Part shown: piece by piece, positions 1-6,917 of the stretch
Numbering within the stretch: position 1 is the first letter of the stretch
Layout of the letters: each line of letters starts with the position of its first letter
Assembly: GCA_021323255.1 (NCBI GenBank)
Contig: JAJTCL010000066.1
Coordinates: 1 to 10,559, forward strand
Source: Propionibacteriaceae bacterium
GTDB taxonomy: Bacteria; Actinomycetota; Actinomycetes; Propionibacteriales; Propionibacteriaceae
Length of the DNA: 10,559 bases
Reading direction: 5' to 3'
Program-made: the position numbers and the translations under genes
The notes under the pieces: model-generated
Database searches by the model: none
What the model was told of the DNA's origin: nothing
What the model saw: only the letters and a program-made list of their open reading frames with translations

Positions 1-1
1 T

Positions 2-673
2 CTGGCCGTGACAACCGACCGTCGGACGACGCTGCGTCGTGCACCGATCACGTCTGGCGAGCCAAGCACGTTGCTCAGCGGAGTCACCGATCTGCTCAGA
101 CCGCAGTTCACCAGATACGACGAGATCTGGGTCATCGGGCGCCACGGCGGCCGGCAACGCATGTGGATGGCCACCGAGAAGAAGCGGATCGAAGTCGAGG
201 CAGCAGTGTTCAGCCGCGGAAGCAGCGTGACGGCGTTCAAAATTTCACCCGATGGCACCCGGATGGCGCTTGTTCGCCGCAACACCGCGACCGGGCAGGA
301 ACAGCTCGGGATAGCGAGGATCATTCGTTCCGACAACAAGATCATCGTTAACGGCTGGCGAGCTCTGGACACTACGCAGGGCACCCTGCCGATCGGAAAA
401 ATCGCCGATGTGGCATGGCGCGATGGCACTGAGCTGCTCGTATTAGGAGCCGCCGATGCCGCCACCGCGTACACGCCGTACCAGGTCGTGGCAGATGCCT
501 CGCGGATCGCGGCGGAGGGCGAGCCTGCGGACTGGGATGCCATGGAGCTCGCGGCACTTCCCGGGACACAGACGGCAATCATCGTCGGCCGCACCGGTAA
601 GACCTGGAAGGACGACAGGAGCGAGTGGCTGCCCTTCGTCGAAGGAGTCAGCACCATCGCGTATCCGGGCTGA
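2..673 (+). CDS. lpqB: Lipoprotein LpqB, C-terminal part (5' end outside window)
   Basis: LpqB is a surface lipoprotein that in actinobacteria works with the MtrAB two-component system and affects envelope and division signalling. The frame is already open at the window edge, so the signal peptide, lipobox and GerMN domain lie outside. What remains is the C-terminal beta-propeller-like half. Repeated blade-type segments are visible, such as the FKISPDGTRMALV stretch, IADVAWRDGTELLVLG and the final SEWLPFVEGVSTIAYPG, which is typical of LpqB ends. A GTG at 8 is in frame but is most likely an internal valine. The frame ends with TGA at 671-673. The call rests on the blade pattern and on the lpqB–ComF–hpf–secA gene order. 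Only the 3' fragment can be judged. Confidence 0.85.
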   Translation: MAVTTDRRTTLRRAPITSGEPSTLLSGVTDLLRPQFTRYDEIWVIGRHGGRQRMWMATEKKRIEVEAAVFSRGSSVTAFKISPDGTRMALVRRNTATGQEQLGIARIIRSDNKIIVNGWRALDTTQGTLPIGKIADVAWRDGTELLVLGAADAATAYTPYQVVADASRIAAEGEPADWDAMELAALPGTQTAIIVGRTGKTWKDDRSEWLPFVEGVSTIAYPG

Positions 674-720
674 GGGAGGACGGCCACCGATTTGACTGTC
701 CACAGATTGCCTTGTGCTCG

Positions 721-752
721 CCGAGTCTGACGTTGGCACACGTCAGACTCGG
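721..752 (+). terminator. 13-bp perfect stem-loop between lpqB and the ComF-family gene
   Basis: CCGAGTCTGACGT (721-733) and ACGTCAGACTCGG (740-752) are exact reverse complements around a 6-nt loop, TGGCAC. The stem begins 47 nt after the lpqB stop and ends 3 nt before the preferred GTG of the next gene. No T-tract follows, so if it terminates it would be of the U-less type proposed for actinobacteria. Because it occupies the position of a ribosome-binding site, it could instead control translation of the downstream gene. The structure is certain; the role is inferred. Confidence 0.6.
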
Positions 753-755
753 GCG

Positions 756-1484
756 GTGAGCTTTGAGAAATGGCTGGCGGCAGCGGGTGATCTGTTGCTC
801 GGCGCCCGCTGCCACGGCTGCGGTCAGCCTTGGTGGGGGATCTGCCCACTCTGTCGTCAGCAATTCGCCAGCCGACGTCCTTTTCTCACAACTCCCGTTC
901 CCTGCCCAGACGGATTCCCGGTCACCGTGGCGTCCTCGAGCTACGACCCGATCCTGCGCAGGTTGATCAGCGCACATAAGGAGCGGCAGGCGTTGGCGCT
1001 GACCAGATTCCTCGCTGAGCGGCTGGCGTTGAGCGTGCACGGCTTGTTGAGCAGGGGGGCGTACGTACGCGCCAGCAGGATCGTCTTAGTGCCCATCCCG
1101 TCAGCAGCGCGAACGGTACGCCGCCGGGGCTTCGATGCGACCGCCTCCATGGCACGGCTTGCGGCGCGTCGCCTCACGGTCCGGTACCCGGTGACAGTTC
1201 GATCAGCCCTCACCCAGGCACGGCGGGTCGCCGATCAAGCCGGACTGGGCGCAGCAGCGCGTCATGAGAACATGGCAGGCGCTTTCCGGGTGCGGCGCCC
1301 GATCTCGATCGGTGCGGCGGTTCTGGTCGATGACCTCGTAACAACGGGCAGCAGCCTGACCGAGGCAGCGCGGGTGCTCCGAGCGGCCAGAATCCCCGTG
1401 CTCGGCGCGGCAACGGTGGCGGCCACGGTGCGCGTACGGCCTTCGAACTCGCCTCAGTTCGACGCCTTCGGCCAGTTCCGCTAA
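756..1484 (+). CDS. ComF-family phosphoribosyltransferase-like protein
   Basis: The predicted 242-aa cytoplasmic protein has the ComF layout. An N-terminal zinc-ribbon motif has C19/C22 (CHGC) and C30/C33 (CPLC). The C-terminal type I phosphoribosyltransferase fold carries the PRPP-binding loop VLVDDLVTTGSS at about 189-200, with D192 and D193. ComF proteins act in DNA uptake in competent bacteria, but the role of the actinobacterial version is not established and no other competence genes are in the window. The frame is also open from a GTG at 714, but that start would place the 721-752 hairpin inside the gene and has no ribosome-binding site at a useful distance. Family members usually begin shortly before the zinc ribbon, which favours GTG 756. 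No good Shine-Dalgarno precedes 756 either, so the start is uncertain. Confidence 0.85.
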   Translation: MSFEKWLAAAGDLLLGARCHGCGQPWWGICPLCRQQFASRRPFLTTPVPCPDGFPVTVASSSYDPILRRLISAHKERQALALTRFLAERLALSVHGLLSRGAYVRASRIVLVPIPSAARTVRRRGFDATASMARLAARRLTVRYPVTVRSALTQARRVADQAGLGAAARHENMAGAFRVRRPISIGAAVLVDDLVTTGSSLTEAARVLRAARIPVLGAATVAATVRVRPSNSPQFDAFGQFR

Positions 1485-1738
1485 GCCGCTGTTCACGGAC
1501 TGAGAACTCAGTGAGGATCGGAAGGAACCGGTAGAAATACCGGATGGCAAGGATTAGCGTCATGCTATGGCGCTTGCGCACCAGGGGGACTTTTGGTTAG
1601 GCCAGAACCAGGGTGCGTCGAGTGCCTTCGTCATTTCCGGACGGTCTCCGCAGTGCGACCTACTGTCGCCACCGAGCGCCGGGCGCATGCTCGCCTGATC
1701 GTGCCGTTCGACCTATCAGCACCTCAATGGAGGTAGAC
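1485..1738 (+). other. Gene-free interval between the ComF-family gene and hpf, with a run of small hairpins
   Basis: These 254 nt hold no convincing gene. The left half contains several short inverted repeats in a row. ACTGAG/CTCAGT is at 1499-1504/1507-1512. CCGGTA-GAAA-TACCGG is at 1528-1543, a 6-bp stem with a GNRA-type GAAA loop. An 8-bp stem with one G-U pair lies at 1556-1563/1567-1574. TGGTT/AACCA is at 1594-1598/1606-1610. None is followed by a T-tract. The interval could be the 3' UTR of the upstream gene, a structured leader of hpf, or a small RNA. A weak TANNNT box (TACTGT, 1661-1666) has no recognisable -35 partner. The frame of hpf stays open upstream to 1613, but I regard that as chance. 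Confidence 0.4.
1728..1733 (+). promoter_or_regulatory. Ribosome-binding site of hpf
   Basis: TGGAGG lies 5 nt upstream of the ATG at 1739. It settles the start against the in-frame ATG at 1727, which overlaps this site, and against the open frame that extends further upstream. Confidence 0.8.
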
Positions 1739-2368
1739 ATGGATGTTGTCGTCAAGTCCCGTCATTGCAACCTCTCGGATGAGTTCCGCTCCTACGTGGA
1801 TGAGAAGATCACTCGACTTGAAAAGCTCAACGACCGGGCTATTCGTGTCGAGGTCGAGGTATCAGCAGAGCGGAACAGGCGACAACACGACCAGGCGAGC
1901 CGAGTCGAGATCACACTTCGCACCAAAGGCCCGGTGATACGGGCTGAGGCGGCGGCCGAAGACAAGCTTGCGGCCTTCGATCTGGCGTTGGACAAGCTGA
2001 TGGCGCAGCTACGCAAGGCAGCCGACCGTAAGCGGGTCCATCGTGGCCAGCACTCGCCGCGCTCCTTGCACGACGCGGCCGCTGAACTACCGCTGATCGA
2101 GAACGGTGCACCGGAGACCAACGGGTCATCGGTGCGCAGGGTCGCCGGGATCGAGGTTCAGGGCGACGGGCCCATGGTGGTTCGGGAAAAATTCCACCCG
2201 GCGGTGCCGATGAGCTTGGATCAGGCGCTAATGGAGATGGAGCTCGTCGGCCATGACTTCTATCTCTATATCGACTCTGAGTACATGGCGCCGAGTGTGG
2301 TCTATCGCCGCAAGGCCTACGACTATGGCGTGATCCGCCTCGATCTGGCCTACGCTCTGGTCTCCTGA
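1739..2368 (+). CDS. hpf: Ribosome hibernation promoting factor, long form
   Basis: The 209-aa protein is a long-form HPF of the RaiA/YfiA family. It binds the 30S decoding region in slow-growing cells and pairs ribosomes into inactive 100S dimers. Residues 1 to about 100 form the S30AE domain, starting MDVVVKSRHCNLSDEFRSYV and rich in basic residues. A poorly conserved linker covers about 101-145. The C-terminal dimerisation domain (about 146-203) shows VVREKFHPAVPMSLDQA, ELVGHDFYLYID and VVYRRKAYDYGVIRL. Both domains and the length match the long form. The unusual EYMAPS after the YLYIDS strand replaces the more common charged loop and is probably neutral. The gene stands alone, with 254 nt before it and 178 nt to the next start, so it is likely transcribed separately. 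Confidence 0.96.
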   Translation: MDVVVKSRHCNLSDEFRSYVDEKITRLEKLNDRAIRVEVEVSAERNRRQHDQASRVEITLRTKGPVIRAEAAAEDKLAAFDLALDKLMAQLRKAADRKRVHRGQHSPRSLHDAAAELPLIENGAPETNGSSVRRVAGIEVQGDGPMVVREKFHPAVPMSLDQALMEMELVGHDFYLYIDSEYMAPSVVYRRKAYDYGVIRLDLAYALVS

Positions 2369-2397
2369 CCCCCGCGAGCCCAGGTGCTCCTCGTTCA

Positions 2398-2528
2398 GCC
2401 CGCTGACACTGGCAGGCTAGGCAAACGTGCGCCTCGGCTATGTGCGTCGGCTTAAGTCTTTCTTCGTTTGAGTTTCAGGCATCTTCGGTTTGCTACGCCT
2501 GCCGGTACACCTCCCAGTGTCAGCGGGC
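2398..2528. repeat. 131-bp segment bounded by 15-bp perfect inverted repeats
   Basis: GCCCGCTGACACTGG (2398-2412) and CCAGTGTCAGCGGGC (2514-2528) are exact reverse complements, 101 nt apart. The interior continues the pairing imperfectly: CAGGC (2413-2417) with GCCTG, and GCAAAC with GTTTGC near the right end, offset by about 12 unpaired nt on the right side. The single strand could therefore fold into a long imperfect hairpin. The segment starts 29 nt after the hpf stop and ends 18 nt before the glycosylase start. It has no coding capacity, and I see no flanking target-site duplication. It may be a MITE-like relic, a large terminator or attenuator, or a protein-binding pair of sites. Confidence 0.6.
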
Positions 2529-2533
2529 GCCGG

Positions 2534-2539
2534 TAGCGT
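2534..2539 (+). promoter_or_regulatory. Candidate -10 element for a leaderless glycosylase transcript
   Basis: TAGCGT matches the actinobacterial TANNNT -10 consensus. It is followed by exactly 7 nt and then GTG at 2547, the spacing expected if transcription starts at the first base of the start codon. No Shine-Dalgarno precedes that GTG, which fits a leaderless message. No clear -35 is visible. The short motif could occur by chance. Confidence 0.35.
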
Positions 2540-2546
2540 CTGCCTG

Positions 2547-3752
2547 GTGCGACGGGAGAGCCTGAGTAAGGCCGAGGCGCGGCGGATCGCGCTGGCTGCG
2601 CAGGGCTTTGGGGTTCCGAGACTTGCCCGACCGGTGACTATGCGGGACGTGCAAGCGGTGACGAGCCGACTCGCGCAGTTTCAGATCGACTCGATCAATG
2701 TGGTTACTCGGGCGCAGTTCATGCCACTTTTTTCGAGGCTTGGACCGTACGATCCTGCGCTCCTGGAGCGCGCCGCCTACCGAGCCCCGCGGCGACTTTT
2801 CGAATATTGGGGGCACGCGGCCAGCCTGATCGATGTCTCCCTTCAGCCACTGCTGCGATTCCGTATGGAACCGGGCTTCCGCGATGTCTGGGCTGGCGTA
2901 GAGCGAGCCGCGCGCGAGAACGCCGATCTGATTCCCTTCATCCGTGACGAGGTCGCCGCGCGCGGACCGATCAGCGCCAGAGATCTGGAGGTCGTCGAGG
3001 AGCGTGACCGCAGTAATTGGGGTTGGAACTGGTCCCGGGTCAAGACTGTTCTGGAGTGGCTGTTCTACGTCGGCGAGGTGACCTCGGCCTACCGCAACTC
3101 CCAGTTCGAGCGGGTCTACGACCTCCCTGAGCGGGTCATTCCCAGCTCGGTGCTCGCGGTGCCGACTCCGACTCCACAGGAATCAGTCACTGGCCTGGTA
3201 CGCCGCGCCGCGCGGGCCCTCGGGATAGCAAGTGAGTCCTGCTTACGCGACTACTTCAGGACACGCGTGGCAATGACGCGTCAAGCGATCACGTCATTGG
3301 TGGAGGATGGCGAGCTCATTCCGGCGGTCGTCCAGGGATCAGAGAGTCGACCCTGGTATTTGTGGCATCGGGCCCGGGTGCCTCGTCGGATCGCCGCCCG
3401 CGCACTGCTGAGTCCTTTTGATTCGATGATCTTCGAGCGGGCTCGGCTGGAGCGCCTGTTCGACTTTGTCTATCGCATTGAGATCTACGTGCCTGAACTG
3501 AAGCGGGTCCACGGGTACTACGTCTATCCGTTCCTGCTCGGCGACCAGTTCGTGGCGCGGGTTGATCTCAAAGCCGATCGCGCTCACGGCTTGCTGCGGG
3601 TCAATGCCGCCTGGATCGAGCCCGGTCACGACCCGTATCAGGTGGCGACCGAGCTCTCATCGGAGCTCAAGATCATGGCCGAGTGGCTTGGTCTGCAAGC
3701 TGTGGAGATTGTGCTGCGGGGGGACTTGGCGGCTGCGCTGAGCGCCGCATAA
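2547..3752 (+). CDS. ycaQ: YcaQ/AlkX-type DNA glycosylase (winged-helix, HTH_42 family)
   Basis: The predicted 401-aa protein matches the YcaQ/AlkZ-like family in length and motifs. Characterised members are monofunctional DNA glycosylases that remove bulky N-alkylated purines and unhook interstrand crosslinks. FQIDSINVV around residues 45-53 holds the Q46-x-D48 pair of the YcaQ (AlkX) branch; AlkZ itself has QxQ. It is followed by FSRLGPYDP, EYWGH (86-90) and the C-terminal block SPFDSMIFERARLERLF and KRVHGYYVYPFLLGDQF. Tandem winged-helix domains form the fold. The frame is open from a TTG at 2490, but that start would lie inside the inverted-repeat segment. GTG 2547 gives the usual N-terminus (RRESLSKAEARRIALAAQG) and sits behind a -10-like box. 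Substrate range cannot be told from sequence. Many databases call such genes only winged-helix DNA-binding protein. Confidence 0.88.
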   Translation: MRRESLSKAEARRIALAAQGFGVPRLARPVTMRDVQAVTSRLAQFQIDSINVVTRAQFMPLFSRLGPYDPALLERAAYRAPRRLFEYWGHAASLIDVSLQPLLRFRMEPGFRDVWAGVERAARENADLIPFIRDEVAARGPISARDLEVVEERDRSNWGWNWSRVKTVLEWLFYVGEVTSAYRNSQFERVYDLPERVIPSSVLAVPTPTPQESVTGLVRRAARALGIASESCLRDYFRTRVAMTRQAITSLVEDGELIPAVVQGSESRPWYLWHRARVPRRIAARALLSPFDSMIFERARLERLFDFVYRIEIYVPELKRVHGYYVYPFLLGDQFVARVDLKADRAHGLLRVNAAWIEPGHDPYQVATELSSELKIMAEWLGLQAVEIVLRGDLAAALSAA

Positions 3753-3928
3753 GACAGCGCGACCGTCACGGCGAGTGTCGCCACTGGTGCGCGGGCTTAC
3801 GATAGGGGGCGCTGCTGCGGCACTTCTACGATGGATGAAGTCTGGCGCTGAGCCGGGTGGCATGAGGGAACAACTCGGCGCCACTGACCGTGCAGGTAAG
3901 TGATGACAACGTAAGGGAGCCAGTTTCC
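3753..3928 (+). promoter_or_regulatory. Upstream region of secA
   Basis: This 176-nt gap probably holds the secA promoter. Two TACGAT boxes (3798-3803 and 3827-3832) fit TANNNT, but neither has a convincing -35. A small stem, GGCGA-GTG-TCGCC (3770-3782), lies just after the glycosylase stop and may help end that transcript. Only very short open frames (for example 13 codons from ATG 3862) are present, and I do not call them genes. Confidence 0.35.
3913..3919 (+). promoter_or_regulatory. Ribosome-binding site of secA
   Basis: AAGGGAG ends 9 nt before GTG 3929. It favours that start over the in-frame GTG at 3890, which adds 13 residues with no family resemblance, and over ATG 3938, which is 18 nt away. 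Confidence 0.7.
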
Positions 3929-6847
3929 GTGGCTTTGATGGATAGGTTGCTACGCGTAGGCGAGGGCAAACTTCTCAAGCAGCTCAGCAATATCGCCAAA
4001 CAGGTTAATGCGATCGAGGATGACTTCGTCGCGATGAGCGACGAGGAGCTGCGCGGTCAGACGGGTGAGTTCCGGGCGCGCTACGAAAAGGGTGAGACGC
4101 TCGAGTCGCTGCTGCCTGAGGCGTTCGCGACCGTACGCGAGGCCAGCCATCGCGTGCTGGACAAGCGGCATTTCGATGTCCAAGTCATGGGCGGCGCGGC
4201 ACTCCACATGGGCAACATCGCTGAGATGAAGACCGGCGAGGGCAAGACGCTGGTAGCAACCATGCCGTCTTACCTCAACGCCTTGACCGGGCGCGGCGTC
4301 CACATCGTCACGGTCAACGACTACCTGGCTAAGCGCGACTCAGAGTGGATGGGACGCATCCACCACTTCCTGGGCGTGGAGGTCGGCGCCATCCTGTCCC
4401 AGATGGATCCTGCCGAGCGCCGCAGGGCGTACCAGGCCGACATCACCTACGGCACCAATAACGAGTTTGGCTTCGACTACCTGCGTGACAACATGGCGCT
4501 CAGTCTCGAAGACTGCGTCCAGCGCGGGCACCAATACGCCATCGTCGACGAGGTTGACTCGATCTTGATCGACGAAGCGCGTACGCCCTTGATCATTTCC
4601 GGGCCGGCGGAGGACACGGGTAAGTGGTATCCCGAGTTTGCCAAGCTGGTGAACCGACTGCGTCGCGACGAGCATTACGAGGTCGACGAGAAGAAACGGA
4701 CGGTCGCCATCAATGAGGGCGGCATCGATGCCGTCGAGGATTGGCTGGGCATCCACAATTTGTACGAGTCGGCGAACACGCCGCTGATCTCGTACCTGAA
4801 CAACGCCATCAAGGCGAAGGAACTGTTCAAGCTTGACCGCGACTACGTGGTGATCGACGGCGAAGTACTCATCGTCGACGAGCACACCGGACGTACCTTG
4901 ATCGGACGTCGCTACAACGAGGGCCTGCACCAAGCCATCGAGGCCAAGGAGGGCGTTCAGATCCGCGACGAGTATCAAACTCTCGCCACAATCAGCCTGC
5001 AGAACTACTTCCGCATGTACGACAAGCTCGCCGGGATGACGGGCACTGCGCTTACCGAGGCCAGCGAGTTCCAGAAGATCTACGGCCTCGGCGTCGTGCC
5101 GATCCCGACCAACATGCCCATGATCCGCGGCGATCAGCGCGACCTGATCTATCGCACTGAAGAGGCTAAGTTCGAGGCCATCGTTTCCGACGTGGCCGAG
5201 CGACACGAGAAGGGTCAGCCGGTACTGATCGGCACAGCATCCGTGGCCAAATCCGAGATCTTGTCCGCGATGCTGAAGCGTGCCGGAGTCAGGCATGAGG
5301 TCCTCAACGCCAAGCAGCATGAGCGGGAAGCGGCCATCATCGCCATGGCGGGCGCCAAGAGTGCGGTCACGGTAGCCACCAACATGGCCGGTCGCGGCAC
5401 CGACATCATCTTGGGCGGAAACGCCGAATTCCTCGCTGACAAGAAATTGCACGACTCCGGTATCGACGCGCTGGAGAGCTCTGAGGAGTACGAGAAGCGC
5501 TACCCCGAGCTCCTCAGAGAGTTCGGGAAAGAAACTCAGGCTGGTCACGACGAAGTCGTCGATCTTGGTGGGCTTTACGTCGTCGGATCGGAACGTCACG
5601 AGTCACGCCGCATCGACAACCAGCTTCGCGGCCGCTCCGGCCGGCAAGGTGATCCCGGAGAGAGCCGGTTCTACCTCTCGCTCGGTGATGACCTGATGCG
5701 GCTGTTCAAGTCCGACATCGTGGACTGGGTTCTGCAGGCACTCAAGATGCCTGACGACGTGCCCATCGAGAACAAGCGCGTGACAGCCTCGATCGCCAGC
5801 GCGCAGAGCCAGGTCGAGGCTCAGAACTTCGAAATCCGCAAGAACCTCCTCAAGTACGACGACGTGATGAACCGGCAGCGGCATGCTGTCTACAGCGACC
5901 GTCGCAAGGTGCTGGAAGGCGCCGACGTCGAGTCACGGCTCCGGGCCACCGTCGACACAGTCATCGAGCAATACGTCATCGGAGCGACTGAAGGTTTCGC
6001 AGAGGACTGGGACCTGGAACAGCTGTGGAGCAACATGAACACGCTCTATCCAGTGTCCCTGGTACGCGCGGAATACGAGGAGCGCGAGGACCTCGACCGG
6101 GAAATTCTCATCGAGGACTTCAAGGCTGACGCCCAGGCTGCGTACGACCGGCGCGAGGAGAGTCTCGGCGAGGAGGTCATGCGAGAGCTGGAGCGCCGAG
6201 TGCTGTTGACCGTGCTGGACCGGAAGTGGCGCGAACATCTCTATGAGATGGATTACCTCCGCGAGGGCATCGGCCTGCGCGCCATGGCGCAGCGGGATCC
6301 GCTGGTGGAATACCAGCGCGAGGGCGGCGACATGTTCAACGCCATGATGGAAGCCTTCATGGAGGAGGTCGTCGGCTACGTCTTCCACCTCGAGGTGGAG
6401 GTTCAGCAGGGTCCAGCCGTCGGCGTCGTCACAGACTCCGAGGGCCAGGCGATTCAGATCGGAGGGGGCCAGATCGGAGCTGACCGGACCGATGCCGGGA
6501 AGCGGAACGGTCACGACGGAGCCGGTCGGCAGCTTGTGGAATCTGGACCGGACCCGGACAGCCCTGGTGTCGCGGTGCACTCAGTTGATGACGAGAAGTC
6601 CGACTCCGACATCGAGGAACCAGTTGCGGGCCTGCCGAGGGTGAAGGCCAAGGGCCTCGCCGGCCAGACGCGGCCGGGTACCCAGCTGAGCTACTCTGCG
6701 CCCTCCGAGGATGGCTCAGTCAAGACGACCGGCAAGTCGGCGAGCAAGGCCGAGAACCCGTACGCGAACGTCGGTCGCAACGCGCCATGTCCATGCGGCT
6801 CGGGAAAGAAGTTCAAGATGTGCCATGGGCGGCCAGGCGCCGTCTAG
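3929..6847 (+). CDS. secA: Preprotein translocase ATPase SecA (housekeeping SecA1 type)
   Basis: SecA is the ATPase motor that drives unfolded precursor proteins through the SecYEG channel. The 972-aa protein is complete. The N-terminus MALMDRLLRVGEGKLLKQL is typical. Nucleotide-binding domain 1 has Walker A GEGKT (103-107) and Walker B DEVD (207-210), followed by SILIDEARTPLIISG. The preprotein-crosslinking region follows. Domain 2 shows TNMAGRGTDIILGG (484-497) and the arginine-finger region GRSGRQGDPGESRF. Between these lies the insertion of about 50 residues usual in actinobacteria (SSEEYEKRYPELLREFGKE). The helical scaffold and wing domains follow, then an acidic variable linker and a C-terminal zinc-binding SEC-C motif with C954, C956, C965 and H966. 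No key residue is missing. A small 5-bp stem (6852-6865, loop GATA) follows the stop, too weak to call a terminator. Confidence 0.98.
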   Translation: MALMDRLLRVGEGKLLKQLSNIAKQVNAIEDDFVAMSDEELRGQTGEFRARYEKGETLESLLPEAFATVREASHRVLDKRHFDVQVMGGAALHMGNIAEMKTGEGKTLVATMPSYLNALTGRGVHIVTVNDYLAKRDSEWMGRIHHFLGVEVGAILSQMDPAERRRAYQADITYGTNNEFGFDYLRDNMALSLEDCVQRGHQYAIVDEVDSILIDEARTPLIISGPAEDTGKWYPEFAKLVNRLRRDEHYEVDEKKRTVAINEGGIDAVEDWLGIHNLYESANTPLISYLNNAIKAKELFKLDRDYVVIDGEVLIVDEHTGRTLIGRRYNEGLHQAIEAKEGVQIRDEYQTLATISLQNYFRMYDKLAGMTGTALTEASEFQKIYGLGVVPIPTNMPMIRGDQRDLIYRTEEAKFEAIVSDVAERHEKGQPVLIGTASVAKSEILSAMLKRAGVRHEVLNAKQHEREAAIIAMAGAKSAVTVATNMAGRGTDIILGGNAEFLADKKLHDSGIDALESSEEYEKRYPELLREFGKETQAGHDEVVDLGGLYVVGSERHESRRIDNQLRGRSGRQGDPGESRFYLSLGDDLMRLFKSDIVDWVLQALKMPDDVPIENKRVTASIASAQSQVEAQNFEIRKNLLKYDDVMNRQRHAVYSDRRKVLEGADVESRLRATVDTVIEQYVIGATEGFAEDWDLEQLWSNMNTLYPVSLVRAEYEEREDLDREILIEDFKADAQAAYDRREESLGEEVMRELERRVLLTVLDRKWREHLYEMDYLREGIGLRAMAQRDPLVEYQREGGDMFNAMMEAFMEEVVGYVFHLEVEVQQGPAVGVVTDSEGQAIQIGGGQIGADRTDAGKRNGHDGAGRQLVESGPDPDSPGVAVHSVDDEKSDSDIEEPVAGLPRVKAKGLAGQTRPGTQLSYSAPSEDGSVKTTGKSASKAENPYANVGRNAPCPCGSGKKFKMCHGRPGAV

Positions 6848-6917
6848 CGGTGTCGCGATAGCGACTGAATTTGTCACTCTGCGCAAGCGCTGAGGCACCC
6901 GTCAGGCCCATTGGTTC

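Noticed and set aside
1596..1614. GTT...GGGT pair upstream of hpf resembling a SigB/SigF stress promoter
   Set aside because: The spacer is only 12 nt, too short for that consensus, and the -10 half is incomplete.
2388..2540. Target-site duplication flanking the 131-bp inverted-repeat segment
   Set aside because: The bases outside the two arms (TTCA on the left, GCCG on the right) do not match, so transposition is not demonstrated.
3862..3903. 13-codon open frame upstream of secA, a possible SecM-like leader peptide
   Set aside because: It has no clear ribosome-binding site, is too short for a known arrest peptide and shows no arrest motif.
4340..5599. Long open frame on the minus strand inside secA
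   Set aside because: It is antisense to highly conserved SecA motifs and its translation resembles no protein; it is a by-product of GC-rich codon use.
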